From: Acholoe squamosa
Lineage: Eukaryota > Annelida > Polychaeta > Phyllodocida > Polynoidae
Assembly (NCBI GenBank): GCA_949317995.1
Contig: OX439038.1
Coordinates: 35,469,113-35,533,112 of the forward strand
DNA: 64,000 nt
Direction: 5' to 3'
The notes below the pieces were generated by a model, which saw nothing but the letters and a program-made list of their open reading frames with translations, was not told the origin of the DNA and searched no databases. The position numbers and the translations under genes were made by a program. How positions within the stretch are numbered: the first letter of the stretch is position 1; each line of letters begins with the position of its first letter. Shown one piece after another: positions 31,545 through 43,224 of the stretch.

Positions 31545-32158
31545 ATTATTGCCCCCCCACCCCCCACTGCTATCATTTATGAACAGCTGGGGAGGTGGTG
31601 CATAAATTTAAGCAGGCTATTGAAAATGTTATATGCCCCAACAGTACCAGTAGGCTCCCGCCCTCGACGGTCCAAATATTTGCGCCCCCCCCCATACCTG
31701 GTACTGGAGGCACATTCAAATTTGACAAGGATGTGCGACAGATTATTACGGCCCCCCCCCCAATGACGAACAGAATTTGCACGCCCCTCTTTGACATGTA
31801 GTAGTTTTTGTTGCTAAAAAGAGTAAGGTTTTTAGGGAGTGGTCATTATTTATCAACAGGGGTGCTGGTTGTTATTTGCACGGATGTGCGAAAATGTTTT
31901 ACACCCCCTGCCCTGAACGCAGTCAAAATTTATTGCGGCCCCCGTCCCAGAGGCGCGGAGAAATTTCGCACCCCTCTTTAATCTGTAGTAGGTTGCTGGC
32001 GTTTTTGCTAAAAAGAGAGTAAATGTTGTTAGCCCCCCTCAAGAGGGGTCAAAATCTTTTTAGCCCCCGCCCCTCCGGAGGGGTCTGAAATTTTGATGCC
32101 CCCCCATCAAACCCACCAGCAACCCCCCCCCCCCCGTTGTTAAATAATGACCACTCCC
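31545..32158. mobile_element. Two adjacent poly-G TIR elements
   Basis: 31545-31832 is degenerate; 31833-32158 has a full left end TAGGGAGTGGTCATTATTTA and a right end GTTGTTAAATAATGACCACT, mixing the two end types. Confidence 0.65.
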
Positions 32159-32509
32159 TTTAAATAACACTCCCTATTAAATGACCACTCCCTACTGGTG
32201 TGGGGTAGATGGTGTCATTCTGTAGTCCTCAGTCTTGCCCCAAGACCTTTTTGTTAGGTGCATCGTTTCTAGACAATGTCACCCAAAATCATTTACACAT
32301 ACCATCCAAAATATCTCATGGGAAAGAATCAAATTCATTTTTCTCAAAGGGAATCATCCATTCATAGATTATTTGCCATAATCACAAAGCATATGTCAAC
32401 AAGGTCTATGTTTACATTCAGGTAAAGGGGAGGAGCTTGGCCACTGAGCATGTATACCAGGTCTGCAGTCAGACACTTCCTGGATTCCAGGTGAGGGGTA
32501 ACTGGTGTC

Positions 32510-32815
32510 AGTCGGTCCGTTCGACCCCTGGCCAAACTGACTTGCGTTAGTTACTTGAGTAACCTGCCGGGTTATCGGATTGGCTACCAGTCTGTGACAT
32601 CATAAATGGGTCAGGGCAGGTTGTTGTGTAAGTTACAGAGCCTCAGACCTCTGTTTGTATCCCACAGTGCACCATTCCTATGCTACAAACAGATGTCACA
32701 TGACTTCCTGTGACACATGTGTCTGGGTCTGGCCTTACTCAAGTAAACCCAGTTGGTAATTGGACCAGAACTCTGTAAGTTACGAAGCCAGGGGTCGAAC
32801 GTACCGATTGGTGTT
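32510..32815. mobile_element. TIR element with GTTCGACCCCTGGC ends
   Basis: Left TCGGTCCGTTCGACCCCTGG and right (complement) ATCGGTACGTTCGACCCCTG; flanked by TGGTGT on both sides, a possible target duplication. The host sequence GTGAGGGGTAACTGGTGTCA on its left is repeated at 32965-32984. Confidence 0.65.
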
Positions 32816-33269
32816 GGCTGGAATGAACACCTGCTTTCTCCCTAGTAAATGCATGTCAGCATGAACAGATCACTGCAATATCTTTATTGAATACTCAGCT
32901 TCAGGCCATAGCTTATTCCCCATCAAATTCTCATGATAACTATGTGTAAATCATCAATCTGCTGGGGTGAGGGGTAACTGGTGTCAGGTTTACCCCTGAG
33001 CCTGCTCACCCTCTTATTAGCCAGTGCATTAGTGATTATCAGACCGTGGCGCCATCTAGGTAGAGCCCATGGTTTGTGCCTTGAATGCAGGCTGTAGAAG
33101 GTCCACCATCTTGGTTTTAGCAGCTGCCATCTGCTGCTGCAGAGACTGGCTTCTGATTGGTCAATTTCTTGTATCTCTTAAGGACACAAGGGCTTGTATC
33201 CTTGAGTGACACAGAAAGCTGACCAACGGCCCTGCTGCGCTGCAGCTCAGTGCAGCCATTGTTGTAGGT

Positions 33270-33733
33270 TGGAGGTTACATGGACGTAAATGCTGCCCTC
33301 TCGTGAGTCGTATGGTATTCAGGCCTGCACTGAAGGTGATCTGGGTGCTGATTGGCTTAGAAATCATATGCAAGAAATATTGGTAAAATTATAAAAAAAA
33401 ATCACAAGTGACCCCAAATAGTTCCTAAATGGAACAGTAGATGAGTTTTTATATATTGCCAAGGTTTGGGGATTTTATTAGGTCTGCAAATGTTCATCTG
33501 GCCAATGGAGGTTTTGAGGCCCAAAATAGGGTAGAATGACACTTGCTGTATGTATCGCTCCCTTAGTTAAGATTTTCAGGGTTAAGCCTATCCTATATTC
33601 TAACACATTGTGTGTGAGAGATGGTTTAATCTTGCTACGGTCGAAAATATTACCAACGAACATTACGGGGGGCTGTTTTTATGTGTTATGCTATATAGAA
33701 ACATAGAAGAAATGGAATTAGTTCCACGTGACC
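33270..33733. repeat. 463-bp direct repeat R3, copy 1
   Basis: Starts GGTTACATGGACGTAAATGC and ends TTAGTTCCACGTGACCT. Very few differences from copy 2 at 34644-35106. Confidence 0.9.
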
Positions 33734-34643
33734 TATAGGATGATTGGACATTTGACCTGCCTATTTCAAATGCCCTCTTAATGTCATTTTTCTGTTACAG
33801 CAAGGATGGTTTTACAGGAATCTGGCCAAATTAGTCACAGAAATGGTGTGTAAATAAAAAAAAATAGGAAAACCTTGCTTGCGGAGGTAGGGTAATTCAC
33901 TAAATATTGCAGTTTCTATGAATCTCCCAAAACATAACTTTTTCTGGACATAAACCACCTACAGGGTGAAATTTTCAGCAGAAAATGACATTTTAGCCTC
34001 ATTTTAATCTTCCTAGGGTTATTGATGCACAGATATCCATGTAGGGCCTACCATAGGGTCCATTGGAAGTTTGGTCGGGTTTGCAGTGTTTCGTCAAAGT
34101 TTCAGTGAGAGCGCAACTATCTAATTAACCAGTAGTAATTTATCCCCCAGTGCAAATATTAGTACAATATTGATAACAGGTATTCTTGATGCATGTAACA
34201 GAAAAGGCATGCCTTAAAAAATGATCCCCTGGTAAGATATGATCTGTAAAAAGTGGGATTAATTATAGGCCTAATATTAATCATTTTTCACCAGTTTTAT
34301 CATGTTTTTCATGATTTTGTGAGTTTTTCTGGCAAAATCCTAACAATATTTTGCAAAATCAATGCCCCCTTCATCATCAGGTGACTGAATTCAATGCAAA
34401 TATGCAATTTGACAGCTCTAGAACTGATGCTTGTGCAGTGCATAGATCTTTGATGATAAAAGTCGCTGCTCGGAAATCACATTGAAAACTGGTAGGAATT
34501 TCAGTGTGAATTGCACACATCAATCCCCTCATATCATAACATTGAGAAAGGCTGTTGCCACCAAACTTTAGGATTTTATAGGACAGACCCTAAGGTTTGA
34601 TAGGAAAAACATTTTAGTTTTATCTGAAGACCCTACCCCTAAT
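33734..34643. other. Spacer between R3 copies, no gene recognised
   Basis: AT-rich unique sequence without coding signal. The R3 repeats lack TG..CA ends and no retroelement motif lies between them, so I do not call them LTRs. Confidence 0.5.
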
Positions 34644-35106
34644 TAAGGTTACATGGACGTAAATGCTGCCCTCTCGTGAGTCATATGGTATTCAGGCCTG
34701 CACTGAAGGTGATCTGGGTGCTGATTGGCTTAGAAATCATATGCAAGAAATATTGGTAAAATTATAAAAAAAATCACAAGTGACCCCAAATAGTTCCTAA
34801 ATGGAACAGTAGATGAGTTTTTATATATTGCCAAGGTTTGGGGATTTTATCAGGTCTGCAAATGTTCATCTGGCCAATGGAGGTTTTGAGGCCCAAAATA
34901 GGGTAGAATGACACTTGCTGTATGTATCGCTGCCTTAGTTAAGATTTTCAGGGTTAAGCCTATCCTATATTCTAACACATTTTGTGTGAGAGATGGTTTA
35001 ATCTTGCTACGGTCGAAAATATTACCAACGAACATTACTGGGGGCTGTTTTTATGTGTTATGCTATATAGAAACATAGAAGAAATGGAATTAGTTCCACG
35101 TGACCT
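34644..35106. repeat. 463-bp direct repeat R3, copy 2
   Basis: Near-identical to 33270-33733 (for example GTCATATGG versus GTCGTATGG near the start). Directly followed by repeat R2. Confidence 0.9.
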
Positions 35107-35250
35107 GGAAGCGAATTGAATGACAATGGATATGTTAAAAGGAGTGGTACCTGTGTGGGCCTGGGGTGGCGCCACCGGCCTGGTGTGTCCGCCGGGTAAG
35201 TGGGGCGCGCCAGCAATGACCCGCCATCCCTGGTGAGGGGTGACGACACT
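35107..35250 (-). repeat. Dispersed repeat R2, inverted copy
   Basis: Reverse complement of the family at 17986-18115 (GGGATGGCGGGTCATTG; GGTGGCGCCACCC). Confidence 0.6.
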
Positions 35251-35252
35251 AT

Positions 35253-36315
35253 AGTCCGTTCCTCTATATTGGGGACTGGTGCATTTGCAGCATGAGGGCC
35301 TTATTTTTTTCTAATTAATGATAAAATATCCTAGTTTTTTCACAACCCTAGTCTTGTATAGGGTGTTTTGAATATCTATACTGAAAATTATTGGAAATTG
35401 GAAGATATTTGATAATTTTTTCAGCTGCCATATTATTACAACAGGGCAAATACTGCCCAATTGCTGCCCATTTGGGGCAAAATAGCTGCATTAATAGCAG
35501 GTGGTTGGGTGCAAATTATGGATTTCTCTCTTAATAAAACAACAAAATTTTGATTTAATGGACCAGGGACATCAAATCCAAGTCAGAGATATCATTGACA
35601 CTTTTCAGAAGTATATAAATCATATTAGTTACCATATATCTTACATTTGTATAAGTAGGTCACTGTCTGACCTTGAATCACAGTTATTGGGGTCAAGGTT
35701 GAATTAGGTCACCATGAAGTACCGCAATGGATAATCCCAACAAATGCATGAATATCTAAGCTATCCAGTATATTGAAAGAACTCATAAATGTGATACAAA
35801 ATCCATGTTTTTTCTTTTTCTTGCTCCATTTTTTCTCATATATAGGGATCATGTTAAATGCTATAGGGAAAAATTGTATCAAAGGACGGGTCAAAATGGC
35901 GATTTTAGTTAGTTTTCAAAAAAATACATATCTTTTGGTAGAATTTGAACTATTAGAGGCATATAAAATGTAAAAACATATTTAAAAAGCTTGTTTCTCA
36001 CTCTAAAAGATGAATTAATGAAAATAGGGGGTCATCACTCACTTTTTCATAGTAATTTTAGCCTAAAGATGGAGAAGTAGGTGTTTTTTCATGGTTTTCG
36101 CTTCTGAAACTCACACTTTGATACAAGATAAAATATTTTTAATTTTCACCAAAAACTTAATGAGGTATCTAGAAATAATGCCCTAATTGTGTACTTTTAC
36201 ATGGTGAAAGAATTGTGTAGATCGGCCAACTATGAGAGACACAGCACCATTTTGAAGGTGCAAAAATAGGAAAAACTAAGTTTTTGGTCCCCAATATACG
36301 GCAATGAGCTATAGT
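35253..36315. mobile_element. 1.06-kb TIR element with TATATTGGGGAC ends
   Basis: CTATAGTCCGTTCCTCTATA-TTGGGGAC at the left and an imperfect complement (GTCCCCAATATACGGCAATG) at the right. The interior is AT-rich and non-coding. Confidence 0.55.
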
Positions 36316-36604
36316 AGACGTGGCTGATCAAACTCAGACTGTGTCCGGCGGGCGCTGACTCTTACCTAACGGGAGTCCTTAACTGAGTCGCGCACAGTGG
36401 CTAGACTGTCAGGGACCGAGTCCGTCCTCGCATTGCTGTCCAAATCCATAGATAAAAACAGTCAAACAGACAGGTGAGTACCGTCAATATGCCTATTGAG
36501 ACCGGGAACTCAGTGACTCGCATCCCTTACTGAACCTTATATAGAGCTTTTTAACTCGGAAAGCCGAGTTTTAAAGGCGCTCGAGGACCTACGTCCGCCG
36601 ACGT
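36316..36604. other. Unclassified CpG-containing sequence
   Basis: Contains a hairpin AACTCGGAAAGCCGAGTT near 36556 and TATATAG near 36539; possibly a solo LTR fragment, but no ends were found. Confidence 0.3.
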
Positions 36605-36928
36605 TAGGGAGTGATCATTTTTTAACAACAGGGGGGGGGCCGGTGGGTTTGAGGGGGGGGGGTCAGAATTTTTTCAACCCCTTGACCAGGGGGGTCAGAA
36701 TTTTTTCAATACCTCTTATGGGGGGGGTCAAAATAATTTCACCTGTTTTCAGTGGAAAACCCCGCGCGTTACTGTAGGCTAAAAGAGGACGTCTGCGCGC
36801 GATTTCTGTCCCTTATGGGGGGGGTCGAAAAAATTTTACCCCCTCAAGAGGGGGGGTCGAAATTTTTTTCGCGCGTCCGCGCGCAAACCCACCAGCCCCC
36901 CTGTTGTTAAAAAATGATCACTCCCTTA
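36605..36928. mobile_element. Poly-G TIR element, GATCATTTTTTAACAAC type
   Basis: TAGGGAGTGATCATTTTTTA start and the inverted end at 36928; central CACCTGTTTTCAGTGGAAAA as in 26469-26801. Confidence 0.85.
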
Positions 36929-37207
36929 TGGAGTGGTCATTATTTATCAACGGGGGGGGGTGGTGGGTTTTCGTGCAGACGCGCGAAAATCTTTTACGCC
37001 CCCCCTCAACGGCAGTAAAAAAAATTTGCGCACCCTCTTTGATCTATAGTAGCACGCTGGGTTTTTTTGCTAAAAAGAGGGTAAATTTTTTTAGCCCCCC
37101 CTCAAGAGGGGTCAATTTTTTTTAGCCCCCCCCTCGAGAGGGGTCAAGATTTTTTACGCCCCCCCTCAAACCCACCACCCCGCCTGTTGATAAATGACCA
37201 CTCCCTT
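36929..37207. mobile_element. Poly-G TIR element, GGTCATTATTTATCAAC type
   Basis: Follows the previous element without spacer. GGAGTGGTCATTATTTATCA start and GTTGATAAATGACCACTCCC end. Confidence 0.85.
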
Positions 37208-37386
37208 AGCACTTTGGTCCAAAACAGGCTTTTTTGCTAAAAAGAGGGTACCTGGTAAATTTTTTTAGCCCCCCCCCTCAAGAGGGGTCAATTTTTTTTT
37301 AGCCCCCCCTCAAGAGGGGTCAAGATTTTTTACGCCCCCCCTCAAACCCACCACCCCCCTGTTGATAAATGACCACTCCCTTAGCA
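37208..37386. repeat. Tandem partial duplication of the preceding element
   Basis: Repeats the right half of 36929-37207; TTAGCACTTTG occurs at both junctions (about 37206 and 37381). Confidence 0.8.
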
Positions 37387-38334
37387 CTTTGTAGGTATGT
37401 GAACAAAAAATCCAAATACATCAGATCATCTCCTCAAGAGGAATATATAAGAATTAACATGCTTTTTGAATTAAGAATTTAGAGTCATTTTTGGGAGAGC
37501 TGGAGAGGGTTTTGTGAGCCAAGATTGGTTACATTTTTGTCATGAAATTAAACTCTACAAAGTAGGATGGTGTGTGACCTAAAGCCATATATCCCCCCAA
37601 ATTTTAACAAAGGTTGACCACAGAAAACTATACATATCATGGAAGCCTGAAACCCTGCCGATATAATGCAGTTTAAATGAAGCTTATCCGACCTCTAGAA
37701 CCTGAGATATGATTTTTTGAAAATAAAAAATCCTGGAAAAGCATGAAAATTGCTAAAAATTTATCAATTAGCAAAATCTGCGGAGCTTAGATAAGTATGT
37801 GCGCACCATTCAATCTTTTTCAAACTTGATACACATAATTTAAAGCGTTTAAACTAACTCCTTATCATAGTTTGATAGCTCCTTAAACTGATCTTGGGGT
37901 AAAGGTAGTCAGTAGAAGTTGATGTTAATGTTAACCAAGCTGTAATTAATTAACTGTCAGTACTTCCTAAAAATTAGCATAATGGCAGCGTAGAGAATCT
38001 TGTGTACATAATATTAGAATTTTAAAGTGAATTGATCCATACATTTAAACCCAATTTACAGCCCAATAACTGAGCACTACCTTTGCACAAGCCCCAAAAA
38101 TGATCACAGTTTTTAGTGAAGCACATCTGCGCTCAGGAGTGTGACGTTTACATACCTACACTTTGGCGGACGTAGCCAATTCAGGTATAGGTAGGGGACC
38201 ATCCATAAATTACATACCCGGTACGCACTAAAGCCTAAATTACCCTAATGGGGGGAGTGGGGGGGGTCAAGCCAAATGCGTACATGTGCGTACAGGGGGA
38301 GGGGGGGGGGTCTTGGGCCATTTTGGCATACTCA
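37387..38334. other. No gene recognised
   Basis: AT-rich sequence, then short G runs near 38250-38310 with TACGCACTAAAGCC; nothing coding. Confidence 0.5.
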
Positions 38335-39668
38335 CCCAGTGAACAAAAAGACGTTTTCTGACGTTTTTCAAAATAATTTGAAAGTTTGTAAACGTTTGTT
38401 TTGAATCTTTATATTCTAAACGTTAAAACGTTGACTCATTCTGACGTTTTTCAACGTTCATACAAACTTTTTTTTCTAACATTTTAAAATGTTTTCTAAC
38501 ATGATTTTCAACATTAGAGAACATTCTTAAAGTTAAACATTTCCACTAGCTGCATAACCACCTGGGTTAGGCACTTACCTAGTTTTCAAGACTTTGTCCC
38601 ATGCATTTTGTATTTTAAGCAATGGATAGATCTCATCAAAAGAAATGGATTTGCTCTTTAAATGAAGTCTTTATGCCAAATATAAGGGAAGTTATGAATG
38701 ATCAAAGACCCCAAATCGAAGCCAAAATTCTGCCACTATTAGGAGTTTAAATAGAGCCCAGATTTGTGATCAAGCATATCTGATACAGGAGTGGCTACAT
38801 CTCTTAAATCATTATTTTGGACTATTTTCTTTTCATGTATGGAAGAGTTCCCCATAAAAGGTTGAAAATCGATGTATCATATCAAAATTTAACAATTTAA
38901 AGGGATTTTATCTTGACCTAATATCATCTGCGTTTTAGCGATCTCACAGAATTGGCGCAAAATTATGGAGTTGATATGAGATCTTTAATCAGTCAGAATT
39001 TCCCTTAAAATTGATGTAAACTAAAGACTTCATTTAAAAAGGAAATCCACTTATTTTTATCAGCTCTATTTTCATGCTTCAGTGCTATGAGCACCATTCA
39101 AAGTCTGAATTAATCCTCAAAAAATCTAGCACTTACAGCCTTCTTATCTACAGGGTAGAATTTAATGGCATAGAAAATTCTTATCCCGGTAGAAATAAGA
39201 ATTTATTGCAGCCTAAATTGCCGTAATGTGCAATAAAAATCTAAGCAGGGCTCCAGTGTAGACATTTTACTATGCTACAAAACCGGGAGCGCTGAGCGCA
39301 GAGCACCACTTTGTCCCCGGCATCCGGTGTGCCGACGTCGGCATGTTACCAAGGTTAGGGAACTTTCCGTTTCAACGAATGTTAGAAAATATTCTATAAA
39401 CGTTTGTTCAATGTTTAATTACGTTTTAAAATGTTTGGAATGAATGTTCACATTTTAAATCACTGTTGATGTTAACAAACATTTGTTAAAATGTTTGTTT
39501 GATGTTATAAAACATTATATATGAATGTTTGTTTTAAAGTTTTTATGGACATAAGTAAACATTTGCTGAACATTTCATTTATGTTGGAAAACATCAAAAC
39601 CTAACGTTCACTTTCTAGCTTTAAAATGACATTCATGAATGTTCTGTAAACATTTGCTGTTCACTGGG
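38335..39668. mobile_element. ACGTTTT-repeat TIR element with CCCAGTGAACA ends
   Basis: CCCAGTGAACA at 38335 and TGTTCACTGGG at 39668 are exact inverted repeats; both sides carry many AACGTTT/AAACATTTG words; flanked by TCA on each side. The interior (38560-39340) is non-coding. Same family as 14712-15365. Confidence 0.75.
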
Positions 39669-39969
39669 TCATTGTGTATGCATATGGGGGTACTTTGAGC
39701 CCGAATTTAAGGTATTTTGGGGTGTTTTATAGGTGAATTAAAGGGGCCCTGACACGGCAAAGTACAACATTAGGCCGGGGGCTGCTAGGCAACCACATGA
39801 CATAGCAATCATTTCTACCTATGTTCATACTATGTGATGTGCACAAGGGAGCTATATGCAATTTGAAATCAGTGAACTATGTCCTTGAGGGGAGACTATG
39901 CACAAGCCATAGTATATGCCTACAGGTATGAATCTAGACATTGTTGCTATGCAAAACTGCTATTGCTAG

Positions 39970-40141
39970 GCTGGTTCGTGTATAAGACGCACCTCTTAGG
40001 GGTGAATTTTGTAAATTTAGTACTGTTCTATAGTAAAAATACCCCCCGTATAAGACGCACCCCCTTCTTGGGGAAAACCTATAAGACGCACATGGCCTTT
40101 GTTTGGCGTATAAGATGCGTCTTATACGCGGGAGATTACGG
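39970..40141. mobile_element. GTATAAGACGC repeat element
   Basis: Five GTATAAGACGC-like words, ending TACGCGGGAGATTACGGTA; same family as 42241-43224. Confidence 0.65.
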
Positions 40142-40189
40142 TAGTTACCATTTGACCTTCTCTCTATTGACTATTTGACTATTTTGATG

Positions 40190-40680
40190 ATTCAAGATTC
40201 AAGATGGCTTTATTGACTAATGTACAGGTACACTTATGTCAGCACCAGGTTTTCATTTACAATGTTGTAGACAGATTTTATATATGAGTATATACAGTTC
40301 ACAGCCCCTGGCCTTTTAGATGATTTGCAATATGGGGCCACTGCTAGTATTTGAGAAAGTTTCCTAGTGTCATCGTGTCTTTTATAGTAATCAACAAACT
40401 TGAGGTATTTTGTTTCAAACACTGACCGTGCGTTTCTCATCTCGGGCATGTTACAATGTAAGAAGACATGATTGACATCTTGCACAGCATTACAGAATGT
40501 GCACTTAGAATTGACAGGTTTCTTTCCTCTATATCTTCTTGACAGGCTGTCAAGTGTACAGTTATTGTCAGTCCGGAGTTTAGCAATAATAGTTCTAATT
40601 TTAGGTGATTCTGTATGCGTGACTAGTGGAATCTGAACAGTAGAAAAGAAAGACCCCTCCTCTACCTTTGTATAGCATCA
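40190..40680 (-). pseudogene. LINE ORF2 C-terminal fragment with CCHC motif
   Basis: On the minus strand an open stretch from about 40680 to 40234 reads a LINE-type C-terminus: an Arg/Lys-rich helix (KIRTIIAKLRTDNN), then CTFCNAVQDVNHVFLHC, the Cys/His cluster seen after the reverse transcriptase in several non-LTR clades, then a helical tail and stop. It is followed by AATAAA and short TTGAATC-type repeats near 40185-40210, as at a LINE 3' end. 5'-truncated. Confidence 0.7.
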
Positions 40681-40829
40681 AACAAGTTGTTCAATGGAGG
40701 CAGCCATTGCTTGATCAGATGCTTAAACCTTTTAGATCCAAATGCTAGTTACCATGTTTTAATCTGTGTTTTTATGGTACATGTATTGAGTTTAGGGCTA
40801 TAAAAGGTTAGTGTTAGTGCTATGGTATG

Positions 40830-42190
40830 ATAGTAATTACTCACTATTTGTCAGCGGTTAATCAATATAATTTTTATGTTAGTAATTACTCACTATTTGT
40901 TAGCAATTAGTCGAAATATGTCAGTATTTACTCACAATTTGTCAGCAATTAGTCAGTATACACCTAGTGACTAAGTATTGACATTAAAAAAGATTAATGG
41001 CATTTTAATCATTTGTGCATCATGCCCAGATTGACATGATGCACTCACATTTTGTCAGTAATTAGTCAAAATATGTCAGAAATAATGCACGATTTGTCAG
41101 CAATTTGTCAGCAATTAGTCAATATATGTCAGTATTTACTCACATTTTGTCACCAATAAGTCAATATATGTCAGTGTTTTGTCACTATTTGTCAGCAAAT
41201 AGTTGATATATATATCAGTACTTAGTCCCTATATATACATATCAGCAATTAGTCAATATATGTCAGTATTTACTCACTATTTGTCAGCAATCAGCCAAAT
41301 CAGTCAGTACTTGGTCATTATATAACAGCAATTAGTCCATATATGTCAGTACTTAGTCACTAGATATCAGAAATTAGTCAACACATGTCAGTATTTACAT
41401 AAAATTTGTCAGCAATTAGTCAATATATGTAAGTATTTACTCACTTTTTGTCAGCAATCATTCAATATATGCCAGTACTTAGTCATTATATAACAACAAT
41501 TAGTCCATTTATGTCAGTAATTACTCATAATTTGTCAGATATTAGTCAATATATGTCAGTATTTACTCATATTTTGTCAGCAATAAGTCAATGAATGTCA
41601 GTACTTTGTCGCTATTTGTCAGCAGTTAGTAAAAATATGTCAGTAGTTATGCACAATTTGTCAGCAATTAATTAAAATATGTCAGTACCTATGCACTATT
41701 TGTCAGCAATTAGTCGATATGTCAGTGGGCTTCCCTAGCTCACTTAAAAGGGTCTATTTCTCCTCTTTCCTTTCCCCTCAGATGTGTGTGGTGCACATAT
41801 GCTTGGGCACTGACACATTCCTCTGTGAAATTGTGTAATGTAGTTCTCGCCATGAATATAACCTCAGCTGTCGAAATGGCGTTAAACATCTATTACTCAC
41901 TCACTCTCGATATGTCAGTAATTGCTCATAATTTGTCAGAAATTAGTCAATATATGTCAGTATTTACTCACTATTTGTCAGCAATCAGTCAATATATGCC
42001 AGTACTTAGTCATTATATAACAACCATCAGTCCATTTATGTCAGTAATTACTCACAATTTGTCAGATATTAGTCAATATGTCAGTATTTACTCGCATTTT
42101 GTCAGCAATAAGTCAATGAATGTCAGTACTTTGTCTCTATTTGTCAGCAATTAGTCAAAATATGTCAGTAGTTATGCCAAATTTGTTAGT
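40830..42190 (+). repeat. 42-bp minisatellite array
   Basis: About 30 diverged units like TATGTCAGTATTTACTCACT + ATTTGTCAGCAATTAGTCAA. A SINE splits it at 41727-41907. There are no unique spacers, so it is not CRISPR-like. Confidence 0.9.
41727..41907 (+). mobile_element. SINE-like insertion, GGGCTTCCCTAGC family
   Basis: Flanked by CGATATGTCAGT on both sides (12-bp target duplication of the minisatellite) with an (ACTC)n tail after ATGGCGTTAAACATC. Homologous to 15791-15970. Confidence 0.88.
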
Positions 42191-42240
42191 TAACATGCAC
42201 ATCCTACCTTCATCAAACTTTTAAAGAAATTTATAGCCTA

Positions 42241-43224
42241 CCGTAATCTCCCGCGTATAAGGCGCGTCTTATACGCGAATCAGATCGTGCATGGGTCTTA
42301 TACGCGAGAGGCAGGCTGCCTTGAGTTGGGGGTGCGCCTTATACGCGGGTTTAACTGGTACCCCAATTTAGATCAGGTGGGTATGATGCTGATCATATAT
42401 TTTTTTGAATGCCACAAATGAGGTGTGACTTGAAGTAGAACTTATCTCTAACATTGTATTATCAGTTCTTTTGATTTCTTTTCATACATTCATGTATTCT
42501 ATCAATGTTGTAGCATGTTAGGGAATGAATTTAAATCATAACATTATCTAAACATAGTTGGAACATCTGTTCTAAAGTCAAACATACAGCAAGTGTATAT
42601 AAATGGTATACTGGCTCCATCTGGTAGCACTTCTAGGAACCATTCCTATTGAACACATGATTATAAATGATCATGTTTACAGTGTATCAGTACAGTAGTG
42701 ATGGACTACATGGTTCCTAGAAGTGCCACCAGATGGAGCCAGTATACCATTTATATACACTTGCTGTATGTTTGACTTTAGAACAGATGTTCCAACTATG
42801 TTTAGATAATGTTATGATTTAAATTCATTCCCTAACATGCTACAACATTGATAGAATGCATGAATGTATGAAAAGAAATCAAAAGAACTGATAATACAAT
42901 GTTAGAGATAAGTTCTACTTCAGGTCACACCTCATTTGTGGCATTCAAAAAAAATATATGATCAGCATCATACTCAACCTGATCTTAACCCTACCTAAGG
43001 CTATCCCCAACTACAAGGAGACCCTTGTCTCCTTGTAGCAGGCCATGGACGAGGTGCGACTTGTACGCGGACCAGACCCCCTGAGTTAGGGGTGCGCCTT
43101 ATATGCGGGTTTTTTCAGTGTACCAATTAAGAGAAGGTATGTACGCCTTCTACGCGAACCAGCCTTCTCTGAGTTGGGGGTGCGCCTTCTACACGGGCTG
43201 CGCCTTCTACGCGAGAGATTACGG
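42241..43224. mobile_element. TIR element CCGTAATCTCCCGCGTATAA with palindromic centre
   Basis: Ends are inverted; subterminal GGGGGTGCGCCTTATACGCG words occur several times on both sides. The centre is the palindrome 42371-42984. Confidence 0.8.
42371..42984. repeat. 0.6-kb near-perfect palindrome
   Basis: Arms 42371-42642 and 42711-42984 are reverse complements with very few differences (GTATATAAATGGTATACTGG on the left, its complement on the right). The spacer is 68 bp. Non-coding. Confidence 0.95.

Noticed and set aside
33270-35106. LTR retrotransposon with 463-bp LTRs
   Set aside because: No TG..CA ends, no primer binding site, no polypurine tract and no coding motif between the repeats.
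40830-42190. CRISPR-like array
   Set aside because: Units are contiguous and diverged with no unique spacers, in an animal genome; it is a minisatellite.
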